NCBI RefSeq assembly: GCF_039871875.1
Contig: NZ_JBDPMD010000003.1
Coordinates: 1-64,000, forward strand
Direction of reading: 5' to 3'
Source of the DNA: Sphaerisporangium sp039871875
GTDB taxonomy: Bacteria; Actinomycetota; Actinomycetes; Streptosporangiales; Streptosporangiaceae
Length of the DNA: 64,000 nucleotides
Shown here in pieces: positions 8,429 to 17,281 of the stretch. The notes under the pieces are model-generated. The model worked only from the letters and a program-made list of their open reading frames with translations, searched no databases and was not told the origin of the DNA. The position numbers and the translations under genes were made by a program. Each line of letters starts with the position of its first letter. The first letter of the stretch is position 1.

Positions 8429-9679
8429 TTGCCGCTCCAGATCACCGGCGCGCCGAGCGACCCCGACCTCATCCGCCTGCCGTGGGAGACCCCGCTGGAG
8501 GAGTGGCCGGAATACCACCTGGTCACGCTCCCGCGCGGCATCTCCCGGCACATCGTGCGATTCGTCCGGCTGTCCGGGCGCGTCTACGCCGTCAAGGAGA
8601 TCAACAGCAGGTTCGCCCGCCGGGAGTACCAGCTCCTGTGGGACATCGGCCGCCTGGACGCCCCCGCCGTGGAGCCGGTCGCCGTGGTCACCGGCCGGAC
8701 CACCGCGGACGGCGAGCCGCTCGACTCCGCGCTCATCACCCGTCACCTGCAGTTCTCGTTGCCGTACCGGGCCGTGCTGTCCGGCTCCCTGCGGCCCGAC
8801 ACGCTCATCCGGCTGCTCGACGCGCTGGCCGTACTGCTGGTGCGGCTGCACCTGGCCGGCTTCTACTGGGGCGACTGCTCGCTGAGCAACACCCTGTTCC
8901 GCCGCGACGCGGGGGCGTTCGCCGCGTACCTGGTGGACGCCGAGACCGGGGAGCTGCACGCGGTGCTCAGCCGGGGCCAGCGCGACCAGGACATCGAGGT
9001 CGCCCGGGTGAACATCTTCGGCGAGATGCTCGACCTGGAAGCCGGCGGTTTCCTCCACCCGTCGATCGACCCGCTGGCGTTCGCCGACCAGCTCGTGGCG
9101 CGCTACCAGCGGCTGTGGGAGGAGCTCACGCAGGAGGAGATCGTCGAGGACGTCGAGTGGCACCTGATCGACCAGCGCGTCCGCCGCCTCAACTCCCTGG
9201 GCTTCGACGTCGCCGAGATGATGATCCGCCGCAAGGCGGGCACCGCGCGGCTCATGGTCAAACCGAAGGTCGTCGACGCCGGCCACCACCAGCGCCGCCT
9301 GCTCCGCCTCACCGGACTGGACGTGGAGGAGAACCAGGCACGCCGCCTGCTCAACGACCTCGACTCGTTCCGCGTGGCCCGAGGCCTCCGCCACGAGGAC
9401 GAAGCGATCGTCGCCCACCTGTGGCTGGCGGAGATCTTCCAGCCGACCGTGCTCGCCATCCCCCCGGAGCTGCGGGGCAAGCTGGAGCCCGCCCAGCTCT
9501 TCCACGAGGTGCTGGACCACCGGTGGTTCATGTCGGAGGCGGCGGGGCGGGACGTGGGGCTCGAGGCGGCGCTGCGGTCGTACATCGACACGGTGCTGGT
9601 CTTCAAGCCCGACGAGAAGGCCCTGCTCGGGGACGACGCGGTGCCCGCGGTGGAGCAGACGCCGGACCTCACGCTCTGA
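8429..9679 (+). CDS. DUF4032 protein with kinase-like fold
   Basis: 416 residues. The start is a TTG with GAGGAG 7 bases upstream. The N-terminal half resembles lipopolysaccharide-kinase/InaA-like folds: VYAVKEINSRFARREYQLL places the lysine and glutamate, and HLAGFYWGDCSLSNTLF has the catalytic-loop Asp and Asn. The C-terminal half matches DUF4032. This points to a small-molecule phosphotransferase or a pseudokinase, with unknown substrate. It is divergent from the aminosugar importer and shares its dre-containing region. That suggests a link to cell-wall or aminosugar metabolism, by context only. Confidence 0.75.
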   Translation: MPLQITGAPSDPDLIRLPWETPLEEWPEYHLVTLPRGISRHIVRFVRLSGRVYAVKEINSRFARREYQLLWDIGRLDAPAVEPVAVVTGRTTADGEPLDSALITRHLQFSLPYRAVLSGSLRPDTLIRLLDALAVLLVRLHLAGFYWGDCSLSNTLFRRDAGAFAAYLVDAETGELHAVLSRGQRDQDIEVARVNIFGEMLDLEAGGFLHPSIDPLAFADQLVARYQRLWEELTQEEIVEDVEWHLIDQRVRRLNSLGFDVAEMMIRRKAGTARLMVKPKVVDAGHHQRRLLRLTGLDVEENQARRLLNDLDSFRVARGLRHEDEAIVAHLWLAEIFQPTVLAIPPELRGKLEPAQLFHEVLDHRWFMSEAAGRDVGLEAALRSYIDTVLVFKPDEKALLGDDAVPAVEQTPDLTL

Positions 9680-9691
9680 CGGCCGGCGGTC

Positions 9692-10195
9692 TCAGCCGCC
9701 GACGGCCTCCAGTTCCCTGAGCACGGTGGCCGCCTCGGCCAGACGGTCCTCGCCGAAGACGCGGACGCCGTGCACCGACAGCAGGGCGGCGGTCACGCCG
9801 GAGCCGGGGGCCACCCGGCCGCGGAAGGTGCCGTCGTGGATGCGCAGGGTGCCGCAGGAGGGGCTGCCGTCCTTGAGGATGGCGACCTTGAGGTTCAGCG
9901 AACGGGCCACGGCGAGGGCGGCTTGCGCGCCGGCCAGGAAGTGGCGGGTCACGTCGGCGCCGTCGGCGGTGAGGATGCGGGCGCTGCCGGCCAGCACCGC
10001 GGGGCCGCCCACTCCGCCCTCGATCTCGGCGCGTGGGCGGGGCACCGGCAGCCCGCCCTCCACCTCGGGGCAGAAAGGCACCAGCCGGCCCTCGGCGCGC
10101 CAGCTCGCCAGGAGGGCGTCGTCGAGGGTCTTCGCCTGGCCGTCGAAGCGCACCGGACGCCCCATCAGGCACGCGCTGACCAGGATCCTTTCCAT
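9692..10195 (-). CDS. DUF523 protein
   Basis: 167 residues. The ATG at 10193-10195 follows a GGGGG site and gives the family N-terminus MERILVSACLMGRPVRFDG. Family features seen: ACL, FCPEVEGGLPVPRPRAEI, and KDGSPSCGT with conserved cysteines. DUF523 (YbbK-like) proteins are small cytosolic proteins of unknown biochemistry whose cysteines suggest metal or thiol chemistry. It converges with the DUF4032 gene with a 12-bp gap. No role can be deduced from context. Confidence 0.85.
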   Translation of the reverse strand: MERILVSACLMGRPVRFDGQAKTLDDALLASWRAEGRLVPFCPEVEGGLPVPRPRAEIEGGVGGPAVLAGSARILTADGADVTRHFLAGAQAALAVARSLNLKVAILKDGSPSCGTLRIHDGTFRGRVAPGSGVTAALLSVHGVRVFGEDRLAEAATVLRELEAVGG

Positions 10196-10457
10196 TCCCC
10201 CACGGTAACGCGCACCGGACGCCGATGGTGACGGCGCCATTGCGTCCACATAAGTCACTTTATGAGTAAATCAACAGAGATATACCGAGCGACATTCAAC
10301 GGCGACTCTGTCACCTGGTCGGCAAATCCTTCTACGCGGTGAAAGATCCTTGTAGCCCGGAACTTTACCGGAGCGTTGACCGGAGACGACCAGGACCGGT
10401 CACCTCCCTAGAGTCGGCCACGTTCTGTTACGGACCGTGTCCGGCGAGGGGTGCACC

Positions 10458-10835
10458 GTGCTCGACATCGAAGGTTGCCTGGCCGGCGCGCTGGCCGTCC
10501 CCGGGGCGCTGGACGCGCTCGTGGCCGAGGACGCGGGCGGCGCGGCCGTCGCGTCCGGCTCTCTCACGTCGCTGGACCCGCAGGCCCTGGCCGACGCGTT
10601 CACCGCGAGCCTGCGGACCACCCTGGACGCGCTCGCGCTGAGCACGCCCGGCGGCACCGTACGCCTGGAGGACGTCATCGTCACCACCGACCGGGGCCAC
10701 CACCTGCTGCGTCCCCTCTGCCCCACCCCCGCGGGGACCGCGCTGCTGTACCTGCGCCTGGACGGCGAACGCGCCAACCTCGCTCTCGCCCGTCATCGCC
10801 TGCGTGCCATCGCCGGCCGGCTGGGCGGCGGGTGA
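10458..10835 (+). CDS. Roadblock/LC7-like small protein A
   Basis: 125 residues. The GTG at 10458 with GAGGGG upstream gives an N-terminus that aligns with the second roadblock gene of this operon (11827-12198). Shared features include VPGALDALV/VDGAIGAAV near the start and the ending YLRLDGERANLALARHRLRAI. Roadblock/LC7 proteins form homodimers that act as regulators or GTPase-activating partners of small Ras-like GTPases (MglB, conservon CvnB). No GTPase gene lies beside it. It is followed after 3 bp by the DUF4388 gene. Confidence 0.75.
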   Translation: MLDIEGCLAGALAVPGALDALVAEDAGGAAVASGSLTSLDPQALADAFTASLRTTLDALALSTPGGTVRLEDVIVTTDRGHHLLRPLCPTPAGTALLYLRLDGERANLALARHRLRAIAGRLGGG

Positions 10836-10838
10836 CCC

Positions 10839-11756
10839 ATGGCGTCCGCTTCGCGAACGGACACCGCGGCCCGCCGGACCGGACGCGGCGCGCCGCCGCC
10901 GTCCCGGCTCGACGCCGTCCTCGGGAACCTCGCCCGGGAGCGGGCGACCGGCGCGCTGCGCGTGGGGAGGGCCGGGACGATCTACATCACCGGCGGCCGG
11001 ATCACCTACGCCGAGAGCGTGCACGTCCCCGGCGTCGAGGACCTGCTCACCGCTTCCGGGCGGGTCGCGGCCGCCGTGGTCACCGAGGTCCGGCGGGCGG
11101 CCGCCGCGGACGGCGGGGAGACGCTGGTGCGGCAGGGGACGCTCACCCGGGGCGAACTGCAGTTCTGCGTGCTCGGCGCCACCCTGGACGCCGCGTTCTC
11201 CCTGCACGAGGTCACCGGCGCGCGGCCCCGGTTCCGTGAGGGCGACCGGCACTGGCTCGGGCCGCAGTGGTACTTCGACGTCGCCGGCCTGTCGCGCGAG
11301 TGCCGCAGAAGGAGGCTCCGCTTGGACCACGCCTGGCCGTCGCCCGCCCTGGACACCCGGCCCGTCGTCCCCGCCCCGCGTGTCACGGCGGACCGGGTGG
11401 TCCTGACGGCCGTCCAGTGGGAGGTGATCGTCCACGCCGACGCCACGGCCACCCCGGCCGACCTGGCCCGGCGCCTCGGCCGCCCCGTGTACCCGCTGCT
11501 CCTGGCCGTACGCCAACTGGCGGCCGCCGGGCTGCTCGTCCCGCCGGCGCCCGCGAACGGCACACCGGGCGGCCCGCCGCCCGCCGACCCGCCCGCCCCC
11601 GGCGGGGCCGCCGCGGCGGACGGCGCGTCCGGCGAGCTGCCGCGCCGTGAGAAGGGGGCCTCGCGCCCGGCCGGCGCGCCGCCGGCCCACAGCGCCGACG
11701 GCACCGACGTCGGGGTGCTCATCAGACTCCGCGACGCCTTGGAGCGCCTGCTCTGA
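10839..11756 (+). CDS. DUF4388-type protein with C-terminal winged-helix segment
   Basis: 305 residues. The N-terminal part (about 25-110), LDAVLGNLARERATGALRVG then IYITGGRITYAES, matches the DUF4388 fold found in bacterial signalling proteins. Residues about 190-235 (ADLARRLGRPVYPLLLAVRQLAAAGLL) look like a winged-helix DNA-binding or protein-binding unit. A Pro/Ala/Gly-rich linker follows and then a short terminal helix. Roadblock-like genes sit on both sides in the same direction, so the three products probably form a complex. The ATG starts 3 bp after the upstream stop, indicating coupling. Function unknown. Confidence 0.72.
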   Translation: MASASRTDTAARRTGRGAPPPSRLDAVLGNLARERATGALRVGRAGTIYITGGRITYAESVHVPGVEDLLTASGRVAAAVVTEVRRAAAADGGETLVRQGTLTRGELQFCVLGATLDAAFSLHEVTGARPRFREGDRHWLGPQWYFDVAGLSRECRRRRLRLDHAWPSPALDTRPVVPAPRVTADRVVLTAVQWEVIVHADATATPADLARRLGRPVYPLLLAVRQLAAAGLLVPPAPANGTPGGPPPADPPAPGGAAAADGASGELPRREKGASRPAGAPPAHSADGTDVGVLIRLRDALERLL

Positions 11757-11826
11757 CCGTCCGTCGTCACCGGCCCACCGGACAAGGGCGGCGGGCCGTC
11801 CCACCGTGATCCCATCAGGAGGAAAC

Positions 11827-12198
11827 ATGGCAAGCCTGGATGTCTCGCTCAAGGAGATGATGTCCGTGGACGGCGCGATCGGCGCCGCCGTGGTCGACTA
11901 CGGCAGCGGCATGGCCCTCGGCGCGCTCGGCGGCTCCAAGGACCTCGACCTTCAGGTGGCCGCCGCCGGCAACACCGAGGTCATCAAGGCCAAGCTCCGC
12001 ACCATGGAGGCCCTGCGCCTCCAGGAGGGCATCGAGGACATCCTCATCACGCTGAGCGCGCAGTACCACGTCATCCGCCCGCTGTCCGGCCGGGGCGGCA
12101 AGGGCCTGTTCCTCTACCTGGCCCTCGACCGCCGGCGCGCCAACCTCGCGATGGCCCGCCACTCGCTGCGGGCCATCGAGGAGAAGCTGGAGGTCTGA
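11827..12198 (+). CDS. Roadblock/LC7-like small protein B
   Basis: 123 residues with a textbook AGGAGG site 6 bases before ATG. The strong site suggests higher expression than the two genes upstream. The sequence MASLDVSLKEMMSVDGAIGAAVVDYGSG and the C-terminal LYLALDRRRANLAMARHSLRAIEEKL match the roadblock/LC7 fold and the paralogue at 10458-10835. It is a likely homodimeric regulator. Without an adjacent Ras-like GTPase, its partner may be the DUF4388 protein or a GTPase elsewhere. Confidence 0.8.
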   Translation: MASLDVSLKEMMSVDGAIGAAVVDYGSGMALGALGGSKDLDLQVAAAGNTEVIKAKLRTMEALRLQEGIEDILITLSAQYHVIRPLSGRGGKGLFLYLALDRRRANLAMARHSLRAIEEKLEV

Positions 12199-12203
12199 CC
12201 CGT

Positions 12204-13079
12204 CTACAGGGCGGCGGCGCGGGTGGTGAGCTCGGTGACCGCGTCCACGATCTTCGGCCAGAGCGCGCGGGGCAGGTCGTGGCCCATCCCGGGGAACGTC
12301 AGGAGCTTGGCCCCCGGGATGGCGTCCGCGGTGGCGACGCCGCCGGAGAGCTGGACCAGCGGGTCGGCCTCGCCGTGGATCACCAGGGCGGGCACGGTCA
12401 GCTCCCGCAGGGCCGCCGTGCGGTCGCCGGAGGCGAGGATGGCCGCGAACTGGCGGCCGAACCCCGGCGGGTCGAACGACCGGTCGAAGCTCTCCCCCGC
12501 CACCCGCGCCAGCCGTTCCTGGTCCATCGGGAACCCGGGCGAGCCCAGCACCTTCCACGACTCCAGCGCCCGCCGGACCACCGACTCCCGGTCCGGGGCC
12601 GACGGCGTCAGCAGCATGCCGAGCGCCCGCTCGGTCGGCGGCCCGGCCTCCGGGCTCGGCGTGGACATGATCGACGTGAGGCTGAGCGTGCGCCCCGGGT
12701 GCCGGATCGCGAACTCCTGCGCGATCATGCCCCCCATCGACACCCCCAGCACGTGCACCCCGTCCAGTCCGAGCGCCGCGGCCAGCCCGGCCACGTCGTC
12801 CGCCATGTCCGCCAGCCGGTACGGCGCCCCCGACACGTCCCCGCCGAGCGCCGCCGCGATGTCCGGCGACCCCGCCTCGTGCAGGTGCGTCGACAGGCCG
12901 GTGTCCCGGTTGTCGAACCGCACCACGTAGTGCCCGGTCGCGGCCAGCGCCTCGCAGAACTCCTCGTCCCAACTGATCATCTGGGTCCCGAGGCCCATGA
13001 TCAGCAGCAACGCGCGCCCCCCGGCGTCCCCGAAGGTGTCGTAGGCGATCTCGATCCCGTTGGCCTTCACCCGATTCAT
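12204..13079 (-). CDS. Alpha/beta hydrolase (RdmC/aclacinomycin-esterase-like)
   Basis: 291 residues. The fold is complete: LLIMGLGTQMISWDEEF gives the oxyanion region, HVLGVSMGGMIAQEFA the nucleophile elbow with Ser, VIHGEADPLV the Asp, and GMGHDLP the His. Short-chain carboxylesterase or lactonase activity is expected, in the cytosol as no signal peptide is seen. It converges with the roadblock gene, with 5 bp between stops. There is no pathway context, so the substrate is unknown. Confidence 0.85.
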   Translation of the reverse strand: MNRVKANGIEIAYDTFGDAGGRALLLIMGLGTQMISWDEEFCEALAATGHYVVRFDNRDTGLSTHLHEAGSPDIAAALGGDVSGAPYRLADMADDVAGLAAALGLDGVHVLGVSMGGMIAQEFAIRHPGRTLSLTSIMSTPSPEAGPPTERALGMLLTPSAPDRESVVRRALESWKVLGSPGFPMDQERLARVAGESFDRSFDPPGFGRQFAAILASGDRTAALRELTVPALVIHGEADPLVQLSGGVATADAIPGAKLLTFPGMGHDLPRALWPKIVDAVTELTTRAAAL

Positions 13080-13127
13080 GCGAACAGAATTCCATTCTGT
13101 TCCCTCGCCGACAAGGGCGACCCGCCG

Positions 13128-14132
13128 TCAGCGGGACGCCCGGACCGCGGGCAGCACCTCCGCGCCGAGCCTCGCGACGTTCTCCAGCGTCGCGGCGGGG
13201 TCGCCGGAGCCCTCCACGGCGAGGATCACGTGACGGACGCCCGTGGTCTCGATCGTGGTGCGCAGGACCGCGGCGCAGCGGGCCGGGGAGCCGACCGGGT
13301 GGAGGCGGCAGAGCAGCGCGGTGTACTCCTCGGCGTTCCTCGGGTGGTACGGGCGGCCGTCGGCGCGGCGGTGGGCGGCGAGGCCGGGCACCAGCCAGGC
13401 GGGGAGCGATCCGGTGACGACGGCCACCGCCTCCTCGGTGGTGTCGGCGACCTGGGCCAGACCCGCCGCGATGTGCGTCGCCCGTGAGGACGGGGCGGCG
13501 CGGGTGTAGGCGTCCACGAGGGCGGCCTTGTCCGCGTCGCCGATGTGCATGCCGAGGAGCATCGGGAGGCCGCGGGCGGCGGCGACGCGCAGGGTCGGCT
13601 CGGAGGTGACGGCGACCACCGGGCGCAGGGGACGGGACGGGCGGGGGTGCGGCTCCACCGGGGGGAACCGGAAGGTGGGGCCGCCCGCGCTCACCGGGGC
13701 GCCGGACAGGGCGGCGAGGAGCAGGTCCAGGCTCTCGGGAAAGCCCTCCTCGTAGCGCGCGAGGCCCGTGCCGAAGACCTCCAGGTCGACCCACGGCCCG
13801 CCGCGCCCCACACCGAGCCGGAACCGCCCGCCGGACACGTGGTCCAGCAGGACCGCCTGCTCGGCCAGCGCCACCGGATGGACGGTGGACAACACGCTGA
13901 CCGCCGTCCCCACGGTCACCCGCGACGTCCTGCCGAGCACGTGCGCGGCCAGCGTGACCGCCGAGGGACACAGCCCGTACGGCGTGAAATGGTGCTCGGC
14001 GATCCACACGTCGTCGAACCCGGCCCGCTCCGCCGCCACCGCCGTCTCGACGGCGGCCCTCAGCACCTCACCGTGCTCACGCCCCGGAAACCCGGGCGCC
14101 AGCAGGAACACCCCGATCCGCACCTCACCCAC
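13128..14132 (-). CDS. LLM-class flavin- or F420-dependent oxidoreductase
   Basis: About 334 residues. The sequence shows the luciferase-like (beta/alpha)8 barrel: RIGVFLLAPGFP, ERAGFDDVWIAEHHFTPYG, LDHVSGGRFRLGVGRG and VVAVTSEPTLRVAAARG. Enzymes of this class use FMNH2 or F420H2 for monooxygenation or hydride transfer. Cofactor and substrate cannot be assigned. The start is ambiguous between the GTG at 14132 and the GTG nine bases further in. It is in the same direction as the hydrolase, 48 bp away, so the two may be co-transcribed. Confidence 0.82.
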   Translation of the reverse strand: MGEVRIGVFLLAPGFPGREHGEVLRAAVETAVAAERAGFDDVWIAEHHFTPYGLCPSAVTLAAHVLGRTSRVTVGTAVSVLSTVHPVALAEQAVLLDHVSGGRFRLGVGRGGPWVDLEVFGTGLARYEEGFPESLDLLLAALSGAPVSAGGPTFRFPPVEPHPRPSRPLRPVVAVTSEPTLRVAAARGLPMLLGMHIGDADKAALVDAYTRAAPSSRATHIAAGLAQVADTTEEAVAVVTGSLPAWLVPGLAAHRRADGRPYHPRNAEEYTALLCRLHPVGSPARCAAVLRTTIETTGVRHVILAVEGSGDPAATLENVARLGAEVLPAVRASR

Positions 14133-14195
14133 CCGCCCACTGTGCCATGGACGGCGGGACGCGCCCTCCTTTTACGGCACGGGATCAGGCGCGGG

Positions 14196-14573
14196 TCAGC
14201 GGCCGGACTTGGAGCCGCTTCGGTCCTGGCCCACGCCGGTGAAGTGCTCCGGGGTGGTGACGCCGGCGGGGCGGCCGGTGCGGGGGTGTTCGCCCACCCG
14301 GACGCGGCCGGGTTCCTGCTTCTCGCGGGCCAGGCGTTCGGGGCGGGTGGTCATGCTCTGGCCGACGCTCAGGGGGCTGGTGGCGTGGGTGTCGGTGGAG
14401 GGGACGCCGTGGCGTTCGGCGTCGGAGATGACACGAGGCGGGCGGCGGTCGCCGCGTGGCGGGCTCTGGAAGGCGCGCTGGGCGCCCCGGACCGCTTCGC
14501 GGTGGGCCAGATCGCGGATCTCCTCCCGGGTGATCGGGCGGCCGGGAAGATCGGGATCCCAGGCTTGGCTCAT
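14196..14573 (-). CDS. Small hydrophilic protein of unknown function
   Basis: 125 residues from the ATG at 14571-14573, with a GGGGTGG site upstream. The start MSQAWDPDLPGRPITREEIRDL is well formed, and codon use fits the genome. The rest is Arg/Pro/Gly-rich and probably disordered, with a charged helix near EIRDLAHREAVRGAQRAF. I do not recognise the family. No signal peptide or membrane segment is seen. It lies in the minus strand just past the end of the hydrogenase operon. Confidence 0.5.
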   Translation of the reverse strand: MSQAWDPDLPGRPITREEIRDLAHREAVRGAQRAFQSPPRGDRRPPRVISDAERHGVPSTDTHATSPLSVGQSMTTRPERLAREKQEPGRVRVGEHPRTGRPAGVTTPEHFTGVGQDRSGSKSGR

Positions 14574-14722
14574 CGACACCACCCCCGTGGACGTTCTCTT
14601 CTCCTTACCTTCCCCGGCGGACGCGGGCGGATGCGTGATTCGTCACTCTTCAGGAGCAGAGAGGGGATTTGTCGGTGAATGCACTGTCCGGCGGTGGACA
14701 GGTGACTCGTCCGGAGCGGAGG

Positions 14723-15868
14723 TCAGCAGATGCGCGGCAGGGGGTCGCCGACCAGGACGTCCACGATGCGGGTGCCGCCGAAGGCGGTGCGCAGCAGGAC
14801 CAGGCCGGGCGGGTCGGCGGCGACGCGGCCGATGACGGCGGCGCCGGTGCCGAGGGGGTGGGAGCGCAGGGCGGAGAGGGCGGCGTCGGCGGCGTCGCGG
14901 TCCACGACGGCGATCATGCGGCCCTCGCAGGCCGAGTACAGCGGATCGATGCCGAGCAGCTCGCAACAGCCGCGCACGGCGGGGCGCACCGGCACCTGGT
15001 CCTCGGTCAGCACCACGGCCACCCCGGACGCCTCGGCGATCTCGTTGAGCACGGTGGCCACGCCGCCCCGGGTGGCGTCGCGCAGGCAGCGCACCCTGGC
15101 GCCGGGGCAGGTCTCCAGCAGGCGCGCGGTGAGGCCGTGCAGGGGCGCGGTGTCGGAGGTCAGGTCGGCCTCGATCTCGAATCCGCCCCGGGCCAGCATG
15201 ACGGTGACGCCGTGGTCGCCGACCGGGCCGGAGACCAGGACGGCGTCACCGGGCCGGGCGGCCGACGCGCTGAGCCGAAGCGACGGGTCCACGGTGCCGA
15301 CCCCGGCGGTGGTGATGTAGCAGCCGTCGGCCTTCCCCTTCTGCACGACCTTGGTGTCCCCGGTGACGACGGCCACCCCGGCCGCCCGGGCGGCGGCGGC
15401 CATGCTCGCGGTGATCCGCCGCAGGTCCGTGAGCGGGAAGCCCTCTTCGAGGATGAACCCGGCCGACAGGTACGCGGGCCGGGCCCCGCACATGGCGAGG
15501 TCGTTGACGGTGCCGTTGACCGCGAGGTCGCCGATGTCGCCGCCGGGGAAGAACAGCGGGGTCACCACGTAGGAGTCGGTGGTGAAGGCCAGCTCCCCGG
15601 CGACGGCGCCGTCCGCCAGCGGTTCGAGCAGGGGGTTGCGGAACGCGTCGAGGAAGACGTCCTCGACCAGCGTGCGGGTCGCCTTCCCCCCGGCCCCGTG
15701 CGCCAGGGTGATCAGTTCCTCCCGTACCTTCGCCTTGCGCCGCCGCGCGCGCTCGATGCGGTCGAGCACCTGCTCCTCACGGGACGGAGCGCGGTCGCCC
15801 GCGTGCGGAACCGGCACGGCGCGGTCGCCCGCGTGCGGGGCCACCTCGGTGCGGTCGTCGGTGCTCAC
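14723..15868 (-). CDS. hypE: Hydrogenase maturation protein HypE
   Basis: 381 residues. GTG start overlapping the HypD stop by 4 bp (GTGA). HypE dehydrates the carbamoyl group passed from HypF on its C-terminal cysteine to thiocyanate, donating cyanide for the NiFe(CN)2CO site. The conserved C-terminus PRIC with terminal Cys is present. The AIR-synthase-like fold is evident (LAHGAGGKAT, GDIGDLAVNGTVNDLAMCGA, DATRGGVATVLNEIA). About 45 extra N-terminal residues contain two PHAGDRA copies encoded by 20-bp direct repeats (15789-15808 and 15819-15838). It is the last gene of the hydrogenase operon. Confidence 0.97.
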   Translation of the reverse strand: MSTDDRTEVAPHAGDRAVPVPHAGDRAPSREEQVLDRIERARRRKAKVREELITLAHGAGGKATRTLVEDVFLDAFRNPLLEPLADGAVAGELAFTTDSYVVTPLFFPGGDIGDLAVNGTVNDLAMCGARPAYLSAGFILEEGFPLTDLRRITASMAAAARAAGVAVVTGDTKVVQKGKADGCYITTAGVGTVDPSLRLSASAARPGDAVLVSGPVGDHGVTVMLARGGFEIEADLTSDTAPLHGLTARLLETCPGARVRCLRDATRGGVATVLNEIAEASGVAVVLTEDQVPVRPAVRGCCELLGIDPLYSACEGRMIAVVDRDAADAALSALRSHPLGTGAAVIGRVAADPPGLVLLRTAFGGTRIVDVLVGDPLPRIC

Positions 15869-16992
15869 CTGCGGGTCGCCTCCCTGACGCGCTCCCGGGA
15901 GAAGCGGCCGAAGTTGTAGTACGCGGCGCAGGCCCCCTCGGAGGACACCATGCAGGTGCCGATGGGCGTCTCGGGGGTGCAGGCCGTGCCGAACACCTTG
16001 CACTCCCACGGTTTGAGCACGCCCTTCAGCACCTCGCCGCACTGGCAGGCCTTGGGGTCGGCCACCCGGCCACCGGGGACGTCGAAGATCCGCTCGGCGT
16101 CGAACGCGGCGTACCGCTCGCGCAGGCGCAGCGCCGAGTGGGAGATGAAGCCGAGCCCGCGCCACTCGAAGTGCGGCCGCAGTTCCATGGTCTGGCCGAT
16201 GACGGCCAGCGCCTTGGGGTTGCCGTCCCACGGCACGACCCGGGAGTACTGGTTCTCCACCTCGGCGCGGCCCTCGGCGAGCTGCCGCAGGCAGGCGTGC
16301 ACGGCCTGCAGCACGTCCAGCGGCTCGAACCCCGCGACGACCAGCGGCTTGCCGTACTGCTCCGCGATGAACCCGTACGGCCGGCAGCCGATCACCGTGG
16401 AGACGTGACCGGGCCCGATGAAACCGTCGAGCCGCAGGTCGGGCGACTCCAGGATCGCCTTGATGGCCGGGATGATCGTCACGTGGTTGCAGAACACCGA
16501 GAAGTTCGCGACCCCCTCGGCCTCGGCACGCAGCAGCGTCATCGCGGTGGACGGCGCCGTCGTCTCGAAACCGATGGCCATGAACACCACCCGGCGATCG
16601 GGATTGTCCCTGGCGATCTTGAGAGCGTCCAGCGGCGAGTACACCACCCGGATGTCGGCGCCCCGCGCCGCCGCGTCCTGGAAGGACCCCCGCCCGCCGG
16701 GCACCCGGGTCATGTCCCCGAACGAGGTCATGATCACGTCCGGCTGCCCGGCGATGTGGATCGCGTCGTCCACCCGCCCCATCGGGATGACGCACACCGG
16801 GCAGCCGGGGCCGTGCACCAGCGTGACCGCCTCCGGCAGGTGGTCCTCGAGCCCGTGCTTGTAGATGGTGTGCGTGTGCCCGCCGCACACCTCCATGAAC
16901 TTGTACCGCCGCCCCGGCTCGCACAGGGCGGCGACCTCCGCCGCGAGCGCCCGGGCCGTCCCGGCGTCGCGGTACTCGTCGACGAAGCGCAT
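15865..16992 (-). CDS. hypD: Hydrogenase maturation protein HypD
   Basis: 375 residues. HypD is the [4Fe-4S] scaffold which, with HypC, carries the Fe(CN)2CO unit. The conserved motifs are all present: FMEVCGGHTHTIYKHG with the CGGHT active-site cysteine, GPGCPVCVIP, GFETTAP and the C-terminal cysteine cluster (KACQCGEVLKG, GTACTPETPIGTCMVSSEGACAAYY). It lies 10 bp downstream of hypC and overlaps hypE by 4 bp. Length is normal. Confidence 0.97.
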   Translation of the reverse strand: MRFVDEYRDAGTARALAAEVAALCEPGRRYKFMEVCGGHTHTIYKHGLEDHLPEAVTLVHGPGCPVCVIPMGRVDDAIHIAGQPDVIMTSFGDMTRVPGGRGSFQDAAARGADIRVVYSPLDALKIARDNPDRRVVFMAIGFETTAPSTAMTLLRAEAEGVANFSVFCNHVTIIPAIKAILESPDLRLDGFIGPGHVSTVIGCRPYGFIAEQYGKPLVVAGFEPLDVLQAVHACLRQLAEGRAEVENQYSRVVPWDGNPKALAVIGQTMELRPHFEWRGLGFISHSALRLRERYAAFDAERIFDVPGGRVADPKACQCGEVLKGVLKPWECKVFGTACTPETPIGTCMVSSEGACAAYYNFGRFSRERVREATRR

Positions 16993-17002
16993 CCCCGGCT
17001 CC

Positions 17003-17281
17003 CTACCCTTTGTCGATCATGGACTCGCGCAGCGCGGCCATCTCGTCCTCGTACGCCTGCCCGATGCTCTCCAGGAAGTCCAGCGCCGCCTTGGCCTCCA
17101 CCTCGTCGATCTTGGAGAGGGCGAAGCCGACGTGGATGAGGATCCAGTCCCCGGGCGCCAGCTCCTCCCCCTCCAGCAGGCCGATGTTGACCGCGCGGCG
17201 CACGCCGCTGACGTCCACCTGCGCCAGGTCAGGTCGATCGACCGGCATCTCCACGATCTCCCCGGGGATCCCCAGGCACAT
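17003..17281 (-). CDS. hypC: Hydrogenase maturation chaperone HypC
   Basis: 92 residues with GGAGG upstream of ATG. The N-terminal MCLGIPGEIV holds the catalytic Cys2, exposed after Met removal, that binds the iron ligand unit and chaperones the large subunit. The core EELAPGDWILIHVGFALSKID is typical of HypC/HupF. Its first 53 bp overlap the end of hypA in another frame. A second HypC-like domain is fused to a SIS domain at the front of the operon (25376-26176). Confidence 0.96.
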   Translation of the reverse strand: MCLGIPGEIVEMPVDRPDLAQVDVSGVRRAVNIGLLEGEELAPGDWILIHVGFALSKIDEVEAKAALDFLESIGQAYEDEMAALRESMIDKG

